A stretch of DNA of 64,000 nucleotides, from the NCBI RefSeq assembly GCF_000224145.3, contig NC_020177.2, positions 4,623,713-4,687,712 on the forward strand. The letters are read 5' to 3'. The notes under the pieces are model-generated. The model saw only the letters and a list, made by a program, of their open reading frames with translations, had not been told where the DNA came from and searched no databases. A program made the position numbers and the translations under genes. Shown piece after piece: positions 23,601-35,988 of this stretch. Origin of the DNA: Ciona intestinalis (Eukaryota; Chordata; Ascidiacea; Phlebobranchia; Cionidae). Position 1 is the first letter of the stretch. Each line of letters starts with the position of its first letter.

Positions 23601-24972
23601 GCGCTGTTTATTTGGCTGACATGTACTTCAAACGGCACGAATCACATTAACAGGTTGCTAACATACGTCTATGCCATTATAAGCGCCCATGACGCAATTC
23701 CGCTAAATGCTCGCTGGGGGATTCAAAGCCAAAAAAACATCGCCTGTCCGTCAACGCCGGCACCCAAACCCAAGTGTCGTTCGAAGGTCAAAAGCATTTG
23801 AGCTCTAAAGCGTCCAACTAACGCGGCCCAAATTGGCGCTGGGGTCCAATATTGCCGCACGCATACTGATGGGTCGCGACTTCATTTTTCCGCTTGGTTT
23901 GAGCACTTTTATTTTGAGTCAACAGCTTATACGAAACTTGTTAAGTGCATTCTTGCCGCGCCGAATTCCAAGCGTATTGCGATCGCTTAATATTTAATTC
24001 CGTACGAACTCAAGGCGTAGGGGCGCTTTGACATTCGTTGTTGAAATGCATCATTCGTAATAGGAAGGTGTTTACGTTTAAAAACCAAAGCTCAACACCT
24101 CTAAAACCACAAGTGTAGATTAATCGGGATTTTGTGGGCAATTTGCAAAGCTGCGAATCTGGGTTAAAACACCCACGAAGTTCGCTTAATTTCTCTCTTA
24201 CATGCGGTCATATTACTATATGCCCAAGGGAAGCGTATTCTCGACAGGGAAATAACTTTATACCGACTTTAAAAGCCCGAGAGCCGCAAAATATCGTTGG
24301 GACAAAAATCTACAAATTTGCTGGACATAGGAGTATAAGAGGCTGCCAAAAAATGTTGCTCCACTAACCTGCTACAGAGAAGAAGCTACGGACAGTGTTC
24401 CCTTGTGTGCGAGAAGGTAGCATTACAGGATCTCTGTCGGCGGAGAAAGTCTTATAAAGTTGTAGCATGAAATCTGGTGGGTGGGGAAGGCCTTGCTCGA
24501 GCTCGATGTCAGTAACTCGGGTCTCTGGAACGCTGGACCGAGTCTGTCCCGGCCTCGGTGATGTCATATGATCGAAGCCGAACATTTCGCTAACGGTGTT
24601 CCGTAATAATTCCTTTTGTACTTCATCGGAGAACAAATCTGTGGAAGCTGTTTCCTCAGCAAACTTGCGCAGTTTCTTTCCCTTGCGACGGTTGCGCTGC
24701 TTTCGCTTTCTTTGCCGTTTATTCTTTCGTTTTCTTTTACGAGCATCCGTTGTTGTTGGAAGTGCAGTCTCTTCAGCGCTTGCGTTATTGGCAGCGTTTG
24801 TGTTATTTCTTGTGTCGCTTATTTCGACCCGGTTTCTTCTGGGCCTGGGGACGACATCGGTTCGTCTGCCTTCGGTGTTTCGTTGCCTGTTCTTCCGTGC
24901 ACTGCTGGTGTACATCAATACACTCCAAACAACCAGTACGAGGACAATTCTTAAGGTTTTACTGAGTCTCAT
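20690..24972 (-). CDS. BMP3/GDF10: BMP3/GDF10-type TGF-beta superfamily ligand
   Basis: Secreted dimeric growth factor. Exons in transcript order: 24369-24972, 22295-22596, 21682-22149, 21034-21477, 20690-20881; total 669 residues, all phases joining. A signal peptide is visible (VLVLVVWSVLM near residues 11-20). Propeptide motifs are FMLQLYKTF and VFAFNITSIPDTESVVKAEL. The mature knot begins CSRKSLTVDFADIGWSQWII and SPTRFDAYYCSG, and ends NHAIIQAVIKAFNVRPKIP, CCVPDEM and CGCR. DFADIGWS, FDAYYCSG, CCVPDEM and VVLKAYP match BMP3/GDF10 better than other BMPs. A furin-like basic tract (RKRGRRAKR) precedes the mature part. A second strongly basic block occupies propeptide residues about 78-103. 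The start of exon 3 could instead be 22140, nine bases shorter. A SINE fragment is in intron 3. Confidence 0.93.
21520..21602 (-). repeat. SINE 3' fragment
   Basis: GAATTTAACTTATTTACCCT, GACAGTCGTTATAACAATGG and TCATACATCTTGTGT, within intron 3 of the BMP3/GDF10-like gene. Confidence 0.5.
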
Positions 24973-27900
24973 TATAACACAATATATTTTACGCTAATAA
25001 ATTCTAGTAATCTAGAAACAGAAATTCAGTTTAAAATTCCAATGCATCATAGTTGCAACTACAAATGCACCAGCACTTTACTTTGACGAGCTCTTGTCCA
25101 ACTGAAAGCGAAAAACCTCAAGACGGGCGCTATCAATCGTCGTGGAAAAGAAAAAAGCGATTCGTCCAAGACAGCGCAAAAGCAAGTCGCTCTAAACTCG
25201 ACCGCCCATTCTGATTGAGTTACAATTTGTACATGACGTCTAAACCACAAAATGGATTCAATTGTAACAAGCAAACAAAATCAATAACCATAAATCTAAC
25301 AGTTTTACCGTGAACTACAAAACAGCTGCTGGTTTGTTATGAAAACAAGTCAGTATCATATGAACATTGGCGCATCAGTCACCCATAATTAAAAACAAAA
25401 CAACATTAATATTCCTACCGATTCACACAAAGAGGCCATTCATGGTTTTGTTAACTAGGTTTGCATTTCTACTGTTTAAATACATCTGTTTGCCAATAAA
25501 CACATATGTCTGTGTAGTTATTAAGTAGATTATAACGTCCGGGGTAATAGTTGATTATTAAAACCTTGAATGGTGTGAGCTGTGGCCCGCAGTCATTCAG
25601 TAATCACACAGCGTTTACATGGCATGGTTTCTCAGCTGCAGTTTGCACATCTCTGACTCTGTTATCTAATATGATCAACTGCATGCATATTTAACATGCT
25701 CGTCACGCAGCACCAACTCTGTTGAATAACGAGATCGTTTTTAAATTTGCAATGTCCAATACGCGTGACTGTTGTAACAAAGTAAAACATATATACTCAC
25801 TCTACGTCTCGTTAAAAAAGTTTTTAGTTCGAAATAATAATCTACATTTTATTGCTAAAAACGTATTTTTAGTAACTAACTGTTACGCGGAGTAAAAGCT
25901 TGAACAAAATGTTATAAATTCCTCCTAATATGCTTTATCTCTGGGTCAGAACATTGGTAACCTATAATACACTATATAACAGCGCGTATATATCTTACAT
26001 CAGTATCTTACTACGTTATCTCGGGCAAGTATATCGAAATTTAATCTTGATATCCGGCGGTAATGAATTATTTTTTAAGTCAATTTAAAACAACTGTGCA
26101 TACAATACAACGGAATTCCTCTTTATAAATTTACCATTTCTGATAACAAGGTCAACGGGTTAAAATGCTCTCACACCAAACGCTGTCGTTCAAACATTGA
26201 AGTTCCGATGATATAACCTGCCTGCTCTTTGATCCGCCTTCCGAAGAAAGATAACTGGCACACAAGTGGCCTAATTGCTCGTTATTTGCAAGCTTAATTG
26301 CTCAATCGGTACACAGTGCCGGTGATAATGCCTGACGAGTCTGGGAGGGTCAACAACAGGTGCTACCTCGACATCAGCAGCCTGCGGAGTCAACAGGATT
26401 TTATCGCGTTCGCTTATTTACCCTTGGTGTGATTATCAAAACCGTGCATCGGAATCTTTCAAGGCAGCGTTACACTGCAATAGTGGTTGCTGTGATGCTT
26501 TGAAAAAAGGCTCATTATTTTACGCAAGCCAGATCCACGGTTAGGTTGTTTGGCTTACCGCTATATTAGCCCCTGTCATTATTTCGACGGCAATCGCTTT
26601 CGGAAATGCCTTTTAGGCTCGGCCATACCACGTTTCAATCTCTGCTGTCATTTCATGTCGAACAACTTTGATTTTTAAGAAAAGAAAATCCTTAAACGAC
26701 GAGAAAGCGATAGCGGAATCGACCTGTCGTATAAGAGCTTGTCACGGTGCGGCAACGACTCCGCATAATGCCGCCTCTGTGTACGACGAATATCTACACG
26801 CTGCTTCATGTCGAGCGCATTTAAACTATGTGGTAGCTGCTTTTGTAAATACAGGAAACAAATAACGGAAACTGATCGGGCGTTCTTTTAATTAATGATT
26901 TCCAAATCTCGCATCCCCGGAGCTGCTACGGATGATTACTTCAACCCGTTCTCTTGCCCGCGTCAGCTCACTGTTTGAGGCACCTGACGACCTGTTTGGC
27001 TTCGCCGATTATGCGCAGCTGGGCAAACACTAAGGAACACGCCGCGTTGTCCTGCACCGTACATAACCGAAGGTCCGAGATCGCTTCAACATGATCCATA
27101 AATAATTAAAGCCGACTTTTCCGCTGGATATTGACGGTTTGTTTTTACTACACATCGTTCTGTGTGCCCGGTATCGATACTCCCGCTTTTACGAGTCTCC
27201 GAATACAGGAATACACGGCAAAATTGGCTGCACACATTTTCCCTAGTTCGCCAGCACATTTAAAATGATGCCAAGAATTTAAATTATAGCTTTTGCCAGC
27301 ATGCTGGGACAAAGAGAAGCGAGAGCTCATGTTGTGGCAACATAGCAACATGCACCTGCTTGTAGTTAACTATGCGGGTAGTCGACCTGAAACTTACGCA
27401 TGATCGACTAAAGAGAATCGTCTGTTACTAACATTAATTCGCCATTTTAATGCATGGCAACCCGCAAAATTTATAAGAAGATTATTCTTTATACAATTGA
27501 GCACATTAAAAGAATACAAGCGTGTAATAAATATGAAAATCAGCTTCCATAAATTTAGCTATCAATCAAAACATGGGATTCTACAAACACGAGTGAGTCA
27601 TAAATTTTTGCTTGGTGGGGCAACAACGGCTCCACTGGTTTGCGAAACATTTTGTTTCGCGCTTCGGCAGTTGGCACGCGAATACAACATTTCGTCGCCT
27701 GCTGCTTGAAGCCGCGATTTGCAAGTGTGAAAATATAATCGGAACGGCAAACACGCATCGGTGGTGATGGATTGACCGGTGCAGTGCTGAGATGAAACGA
27801 CCTCGAAACAGAAGGCCGACCGCACCCAGGGCCTTCAAAGCCCGCCGATCACACAATACACACCCGATATGAAATTGTTTTGACGCTGCGTCATTTGCAG

Positions 27901-30900
27901 TGGCGCAAATTCCCACCGCACAAAATTCGCGCACCTGTCATAATAATTTTCCCGATGCCGCGTAATCGTAATCTCGAAGGCCCGGTTAAATATAATCCCA
28001 ATACGTTCGCTAGTTGTTTTTATAGCGACCAGTGGTCACTTAATTTCGAGTCGCACACCTGCGTACTAACGGCGCGTGATTGGCGTAACAGCTCTTTACG
28101 TTTTATCTTACTCGATTATTGAAAATTACAGCTACAAATTACGGGATGAAACTCGACTGCTGCGAATTCGAAATGCCAGAGAGAAAACTTCGTTTCTCCG
28201 CTGGGAACGGATAGTTTTACAGACTTAACTTGTTGGGTGGTCGTTACATCATCATGGTTTAGCTATACCATGTCAAGTATATAAGACAAAACATCCGTAA
28301 AGCCATCCCCGGTCGTTGCCGAAAGGACTTGTTTTTGCTGGTTGAGCAGAAACAGACTGTTGTTAATGTCCTTCACAGCAAAAGGTTCAACAGGCCATAT
28401 ATTACCTCCATCGTGCGTACGAAGCTTTGTCAAATTTCGACGACCAACGTCGAGCGGAATAGGTATCCAGGTTGGCTCAGCTGCGGCGATGGCAGTTTGG
28501 GACGGCACCCCGGTCTAATTGCGCGGATATATTTCCCAAATACGTCGCTGGTTGGGATATGCTGGCGAATGATACGAAGGCATTGCCAATCTGTACTCGG
28601 CCGAGCCGTGACGAAGCGGCACACCTGTGCACGTAACGAAGCCAGCTGCATAATATCAGAAGCACGCGCGCACTGTGGACAAAAGCACCGGGTATTGGAA
28701 TTTCATTTCCCGGTTTATTAAACCAGCCGTTGGTTAATCGCATCTTCGGTTATTGGATTGATTACCTAAATTCCCAAACGCTATAACCTTTTCCGGTTAA
28801 AAAAACACGATATATATACACAGTATACACTCCCGCTACCAACAGCGGCTTAAATTTGACGTGCAGCTGTTGTTTGCCCACAAATCGTCTTCCGGCGGCT
28901 TTTTTTGAACTCTGAGAATTCCGATGGGTTATTTACCTTCATAAACCAAGCGCCGAACTTCGACACAAACAACGAAAAGCTTGAATACCACGAGTAACCC
29001 GAATCACCAGGCTACGTGCTGCAAATATGCGAGGTCGGAAGCATTACCACGTAATCCAGCAAAGGGGTCGGGCTTAATCAGCTTCTGTACAGTGGCCAGG
29101 GTAGAGTTTCAAAACAACTCGCTAACCCCGAAACGCGCCGTCGGCTACTGGGGAAACGCCTTTGAAAGTGCATTCCCTTCTAAAGAAACCTTTTTCGTAA
29201 TGACTACGTCAAAATGCGTCTCAGATTTCGAACCACATCCGTAAAGTTATGCACATATGCACGTTAAATAAGTGTATTTCTGTACAAGATAAATACAAAA
29301 CGGTAAAATAACATTTAAGTAGTTTAAACGTGGAGAAAGCTGTAGAAATGCGACCGTTCTTCATGTTTTCCTGCGAGTAATGTGATCGTATATAACCACT
29401 TGTATGTATTGGTCTGTGTCGATCGGTGTACGGGTAGAATTGTCACCCGGGGTTGCTGCCTGTAAAACAATCTATAATTACACTATGTATTGGTAAATAT
29501 GAATAGTGCATGCATCCAAATATATACAAAAAACGCTTTGGATATTCATATTAGTTTAGTGAAAGTGACTTATAGGCAGGTAAACATAAGAATAGTAAAT
29601 GCCCTTTATAAAGTTATAATCTTTAAATACAACGGAGATAATGCACATATAGATCATCTCCACCACCTAAATACACAATAAAAACTTGTAACAAAGTTTT
29701 AGATGGCGTGAAAATTGAACGATATTACCTTTGGGTCGACGTTGAGAATTTTTCGATCCCGTTTGTTTTTGAAAAGCAATCCAGATGCGTTTTCAGCGAT
29801 GACTTGATAGTTGGGGGTGGGATTCGAAGTGGAAGTCTGTGTTTCCCAGTTGTAAAAGCTAAACAAAGATTGGTTGAAATAAAGAAGTGTATTAGTATAA
29901 ATGAATTGAATCTTAAATAGGCTACTTGCAAAGCTGATTATACGATACGACAGGTTGGGTAATTTTCTTTACATTAATTGCAATATTTGGTAAACTAAAA
30001 CTGGCAGAGCGTTGTATACAAACTTACGTGAGAAATTGAATTGAATGTTTAAAAAAAAATTGATTACGACACCTGAGATCAGAGGGCCGGGGCAGTAGAC
30101 GTTTTTTCCCGGCGAAATATGGTTCAAAATCCTCGGTCTTTAAGCGGTGGGCAAAATCAATGTAGCCAGAAATCTCTTGGTTTCGCGAGTTTTTGTCGCG
30201 AATGAAAATGATTGACTGTGAAAATTATTAATTTTGTTAAAAATTCTTCACCAACTTATTTGGAACCCAATAAAAGAAGCAATTTTGAAGTGGAACAGCC
30301 CGTGGGCTCTTGGCAATATTTAACCCTTGACCGTAACCCTTAACCTTTGACCCTGCAGGCCTGTACCCGCTTACCCTAATGACCCCCTGCGTCGGAAGTG
30401 GTGTTAGGTGTGCCGAAATCTCTTGAAATTTCAAGTCTGTTTTACATTTAAAATTTAGCATTGTCAGATGGCACCCTATTTGGTCAAGAGCTTTTTCTAC
30501 CGTGGATGCATTTCTTTGAATTATTTGCAGACTTTGCTAAATCACACGTACAGCGACAGTATTCCCGGTAGAGCGTGAAATACCACAGCCTTGTTGCGGT
30601 CAGATGATAAACGATTTAGTTTATTAAACCGGATCGGAATTCACGCTGGTTACTTCCATACCCCGCACCGGTTGTGTTGTATAAACAGCACTACAGCCTT
30701 ATGTAATATATGGGGTTGGGATAGCTGGCTTAGTAATTAACCGTAGTGTTGTGCGCAATTTAGCTCGGCACCTGTAATTCATCCCCACCTGGCTGTCTAT
30801 TGTTTACGTGACAATACAGGTCGCACGTGTCAGGGAACGGATGGGTAGGGAAAGACAGCAACAACTTATATTTGACTAATGTCAGCGTAAAAACAACCAG

Positions 30901-33900
30901 GACATTAAGCGGGCAAGTCAAGGCTACTTCGTGTCCGTGGCTTTAATTAAAAAGCAGCAACGCGAGACCTTAGGTCACTCACGGTCATTTTTCCACTTCG
31001 GTTTCCCTCCTCACGTTGCGCCAACGAACGCAGAAACAAATTCTTTAACTCTTTGCCCGAGCTTGCTAAGGTCCTGCGGAAAATGTAAAAAATGTTACGA
31101 TTTTTTAATGTTACTAATAAAATGTACTTCTATACTCGGTAAAGATCTGCACAAAATTTAAAAAAATACATACAATAACTAATATTACAAATTATATAAT
31201 GTTGGAAGTAAAAGCGTGTAAAATATTTAGTTCGTGATGTTGGAATCTAAGAAAAGAGCGTTGACAGCTAAATATAACGTATTAGCTTTGCAGTGACGTC
31301 GATACTTGTATGGTTTTCGCATCTACTCGAATAAAAGTGTTGCTGTGGCAGAGATAGAAGTATTATGACTGTGATAGGCGGTCACCCAACACGCTAACGC
31401 TCGCAGAGAGCTAGCGCACCTGTTCAGCCTGTAATTACGAATGAGGGACCACGACACAGGGTGTCGAAACGGAGGCGATTACAGCTCGAGCAAAATTCGT
31501 CGCGCGGTTTTTCGTTTCGTCACACGAAATTAGCAAAATTTAGGCTTTGGTAATGTCGAGTTTTTGGCGTAAAACATCGACACAGGAACTTCCCGTAACC
31601 ACTGCTTTACCTCGCATCGGAAACGGTTATCTGATCAGAATGTTGTTGGATTACTCAGGTTCTCTTGATCTGGCTCGAGTTATTACAGCAGCTTGCGTAT
31701 CGTGAAGCTGCGGAACTTAGTTGACCTTCGTAGCTGCCATACGACAGGTGTGCCGGGTCGGTGTAGATAAACAAAACAGTCTCTTCTTTGTTTCCGACTT
31801 TGGCACAGCTCACAATAAACCGATACGCCGTTTTATCGAGCGCCAATCTAGACTTGAAATGACCGTGCGAAAACCTACCGCGTTATTGCTGGTATAGCGA
31901 CGTCCCAGTTTATAACAGCAGCGGCGCAAGGACGGTTAGGGGTTACCACGGACATCAAAAGAGCAACTTGTACCTGTCAGTTACGCATGCCAGCGTATGT
32001 GCTTCGATACCAAAGCGTTTAAATTCCAAGTAGAAAATGCTCGAAAGGCAATCGATATCTCATTATCCAGTTAGCGAGTGTATACAAAACATGACGGCAA
32101 ATCTCAAAATAAAAAATCACCCGCTCAGGCCCGTGCGCATTTTTGTGCATCTCCAGTTACCAAGAACTGCCCGTGTTGATTCGACGACCTAGTAAGGCAC
32201 GTCAATTAACCTTAAAAGACGTAACGACCCACGACGAGAGGAGATTGCCTCCGTAGCTCGGGTGCTGAAAACACGTGCGCCTTGACCCTGGAGTGGCTGC
32301 CCGACCCCTGCAGGGGCGCAGGTCGCAACATGAGCCGGGACAAATCTAGAGCAGCAGATGCACGGAAGAACGACACGCATAGTTTGTTTAGCCAGCCCAC
32401 CCGCATTCAACCACTGAACAGGGACAGAGGGCGCGCTCGCTCCCACGTAAACAGACTTTACTGTAGAGCCGCATACACTCGGCTGTTGGTTCCAGAATTG
32501 AAGAGCGAGTTCGTGAGAGGTGACAGTGTCGTTCGCTGTGGCATTGTTCATCGCGGATCACCCACAACAAGTGCTTCACATTGATATTTGTGTAGAGACC
32601 GCGGATTACTTCTGTATAACACCTCTCTATACCACCAAAGTGCAGAAACTCATGGAATGCGCGAACTAAATAATTCAAGCTTAGGTTCCACTAAAGGTGT
32701 AAACATATGCGGTTAAGCGAGGCCGTGAAGATCAGACCTTATATTTCTTCTCAGGGTATGTTAATTTAAAGTTAATTTAAAGCTTGGGGTGGTTCAAGCG
32801 GCGCGAAGTCTTTCAGTTATTTACGTTGCGACTCTGTAGAGTGACGGGGCAGCGGTAAACAAAATAATCTCGATAAGACGTTGCGAATCGGGTGGCAGCT
32901 GGGAGCTTGTTTGGGATGCAGGACAGGTGCGCTGGGTTAGGAAACCTGACAATGGGTTTAAACTGATAGACGTTATCGCTTCGCTCGCGCGTCCATAAGT
33001 GAAATCTAATCGTGTCTAAATAACAAGGGGATTGAAGTTTCTGCTCGTCTCGCGTTTCACAGCTTTGTGCCCGCTTTGGCGATGGGCGCGAGCAGATTTA
33101 CGGGTTTTTGATTGTTTACAACAAAAGTTATAGGGAGCGATCAAAGGTGTGGCATGCATGGCGGATTGGCCAGCGCACCTTGGGCACTTAGTAGCTCGTC
33201 TCCGATAACAGGAGCGCGTCAAAGGGAACATGGTTAGCGACTTTTCGACGTAATGTGCTCGCGACTCGCCAGGTGCGAAGTGAAAGTAACGGATATCGTA
33301 TGACCGCTTATTCACTTCGGATGATGCAGCCGCGCAACAAACGAAGAAACGCGCCGACTCTCAGGCGGGTTTTAAACAAAAAGGAACCGCAAAGCCGCAA
33401 ACTTTGAGCGCGACCGGTACGACGCGACCGAAGTTTCAATTAAAGCAACTCCAGTGTTCGGCATCGACTCACAAACAGCTGTTGCCCGCTTACAGGCCGG
33501 CGAAACAACGGCGAACGTTTCACCAACAATTAATCAAAGCGAGTGGTAACGGAAACATGGATTACGTCGTCTTTGTCTGATCCTCACTGTGGTGATATGT
33601 TACCTCATGCCGAAACGACCACCGGGTTGGCGAATCCTGTCATGCCAAATCTCAGGCCGTGAGATCATACAGATTGAGACTTACGCATTTAAAAGCTCCC
33701 GCACCAAGCATTAAAGTCACTGTTTGTTATCTTTAGGTTATTTAAAGCCTGTGGAAAGGCGCGAATTAGTAACAGTAAAAGTAGATGTCATGTGGACTTT
33801 ATCTGCTTTGCTCACGTCATTTACGAGGTCCATATTCGTCAATATAGGTGTGAATAGCTTGCCGAAAATAATCACGAACATGATCGTATCACAAAAGGAG

Positions 33901-34341
33901 AAACAACCAGCGCTAAAATGATGCTATTATTTTCGCTATCATAAGAAAAGTTACATCATGTAGGTTTATCGTTTTAGCAAACTTGCGATAATTAAAAGCG
34001 TGTTACATCAGATAGTGGATACTGAATTTATTTTTCTAATCAACACTCATAATTATCTAAAAATCTTTGTTTATATTTTTTATATGTTTAGTTACTCAAT
34101 ACTAACATCTGGAGGCCAAACATTTTGGGTTTAAAATAGTTGACTGCCCATTGAAAGATATAAACTCAGTAGCTTTTACATTAGGATGCCAATGTTGTTT
34201 TAATGATGATAATGATAGGAACCAACACTTTTGAATTATTTATTTAACTCACTGCTTGGCTATTTATTGGGCACGTAGTGGCCACATAGATCCTTTTTCG
34301 TTAAACAGCTGGTTTTGTTAGAAATTATGAGTTGCTGTGCT
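24973..34341. other. 9.4-kb gene-free, repeat-poor region upstream of the BMP3/GDF10-like gene
   Basis: I see no exon with splice support and none of the MITE or SINE copies that occur every 1-3 kb elsewhere. By eye, much of 26-34 kb is richer in G+C than its surroundings. The open frames inside are short, without recognisable motifs, and occur on both strands. The most likely content is regulatory sequence for the ligand gene or for the ciliary pair, but that is inference. Confidence 0.5.
30341..30353 (-). promoter_or_regulatory. Candidate DR1 nuclear-receptor site
   Basis: The minus strand reads GGGTCAAAGGTTA, two AGGTCA-like half-sites one base apart, followed after a short spacer by another GGTCA. 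This fits HNF4/RXR-type DR1 elements. It is a motif match only. Confidence 0.25.
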
Positions 34342-34462
34342 CTTTTGAATAAATAAATGTAATTATGTAACTTGTTCATGGTTGCATCGCAGGTCAACGA
34401 CAGTCGTTATAACATATATGTTCCATTTCATACACCCGCTTACAAGTTACCACATATTTGCA
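34342..34462 (-). repeat. SINE 3' part
   Basis: TTTTGAATAAATAAATGTAA, CAACGACAGTCGTTATAACA and the ACACCCGCTTACAAGTTACC block. It lies right after the last visible CFAP299 exon. Confidence 0.6.
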
Positions 34463-34541
34463 ACCTTTTGGATAAACCTTTGTTTAAGGATTTTCCTTGA
34501 TTTGAAAAATTAGTCAAGACAAATTTTATAAAAAACAGATT

Positions 34542-35261
34542 TTACTTTTGTTGACTTCTCTTTGACAATCTGGAAGCTTCAGCTGCTTGCTTCCTCGCCT
34601 CAAACTCTTCTCTCTTCAAGACTTCACCACTTCCTCTGTATCCGAGCTCAACCAGTTGACGAGCCAACTCTTCATCCTTAAATGTATCTTATTTATTTAT
34701 GAGTAGCGGGACAACAACAATTGGTATAACATGGGTTTTCTGTTTTATACAACAATTAATCTTGGTAAAAAATAGGCTGGAACAATGTTCGTGTCTGTTA
34801 GGTGTTTTGTTAAAACACACACATACACCCATACTGTTGGCAGTATTAAGAATTCAACCCGGTATTTTTGGTTACAAGGTAAGGGCCTACTGAGTCACAG
34901 ATTCAATAAAATATTAATGACACATATTTCAGTTTCGGGCTTCTGCTCTGGCATGTTTTAACATAGAATGTATAGGCTCACCAGACCAGTAGTTGCAACA
35001 TAGGAAAATAGCTACAGGACAGAAGGTGCACTTAAAAACTTGCTGTACACACTGACCACCAATATGTATTTTTGTGTACTTTTTAGCAGTAATATAGAAG
35101 TATAGAACCATATTTTATTGGACAAAACCATTTTGGAAAACAGAGTAACTTACTTCTAAGTAATACAGATCCAGTGATGTGATTTGTGAATCAAGAAAGT
35201 CTTCATAAGTTGCGAATTCAGTCACAATATTGTCAGCTCCCGTATTTCCCTCTTCTTCCAT
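34542..35261 (-). CDS. CFAP299: CFAP299 (C4orf22) N-terminal part, short form
   Basis: Cilia- and flagella-associated protein. Exon 1 is 35154-35261 and exon 2 is 34542-34676, joined in phase 0. Residues [47 protein letters not shown] and KREEFEARK match human CFAP299 almost position by position. An in-frame TAA follows SQQK, giving 80 residues against about 233 in human. Either the gene is truncated here, or a weak donor (CAACAAAA followed by GTAAAA) continues to exons further left that I could not find between 25 and 34.5 kb. It diverges from CFAP96. Confidence 0.82.
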
Positions 35262-35327
35262 ATTATTGAGTTTTAAATTCAAAAAGTTCACAAAATGATA
35301 ACAATATTTTAGGGGGTTACCCTCGCG

Positions 35328-35341
35328 GTTGTTATGACAAC
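35328..35341. promoter_or_regulatory. RFX X-box-like site 1
   Basis: GTTGTTATGACAAC fits the X-box pattern RYYNYY-spacer-RRNRAC with a 2-bp spacer. It lies 67 bp upstream of the CFAP299 start codon. Confidence 0.55.
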
Positions 35342-35687
35342 GCTATCAATAACACAGACATCGCAGAATATGTAAACCTCGTGTATCTTTTGTACGATAT
35401 TTTAAACCTGATTAGTCCGATTTAGACTATTTTTTTCTTATTGTAGAGTTAAATTTTGGGCTATTTTTTAAAAAATATTTACAACAGGAATATATTTTCA
35501 GTCTAAACGTTAAAATGCAAATGTACTTTTAACACTGCCGATGCAATTCAATACATTGGTTAATGATGATACAATAAAATAATAAAGTATTTCAAAGAAT
35601 AATCCCTACAGATATTTCAAACCAACACAATTTATCAGTGCATATAAAATTGACATCAATTGGAAATAATTTGGAAACACTGGACCA

Positions 35688-35700
35688 GTTGCTTAGCAAC
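35688..35700. promoter_or_regulatory. RFX X-box-like site 2 (exact palindrome)
   Basis: GTTGCTTAGCAAC is GTTGCT, one base, then its exact reverse complement, very close to the ideal RFX site. It lies 289 bp upstream of the CFAP96 start codon. Confidence 0.65.
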
Positions 35701-35988
35701 TTTGGCGCCACTTGTTGCAGCAAGTACTTTTACAACTTTTGTTAACGTTGGTAATTAAGGACGATTAAAGACAAATGATCTACCAATTAACTGATCACCG
35801 TGTTAATGCTAAATCAGCTAGAAACTAAATGTATCTTAAAATATTAAACTGATTGCTGCATTAGTATTTTAATATTACATTTCATTCACCTTAGAAAACC
35901 TGAAGTTAGGTTATACTCGTACATATACAATCAGTTAATACATGAAAACGTCTTAGAGAGTATTTGTTTTGTGTAAAAATCAAGAAAA

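Larger units (their letters stand above)
35262..35988. promoter_or_regulatory. Bidirectional promoter region of CFAP299 and CFAP96
   Basis: These 727 bp separate the start codons of two divergent ciliary genes and contain two palindromic X-box-like sites, listed separately. RFX transcription factors are known to drive ciliary genes through such sites. Shared regulation is inferred. Confidence 0.6.

Noticed and set aside
27581-28743. Several overlapping frames of 75-130 codons on both strands
   Set aside because: No motif, no supporting splice sites, and frames on opposite strands overlap, as expected by chance in G+C-richer sequence.
32189-32678. Frames of about 100-120 codons on both strands
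   Set aside because: No recognisable domain or splice support; strands contradict each other.
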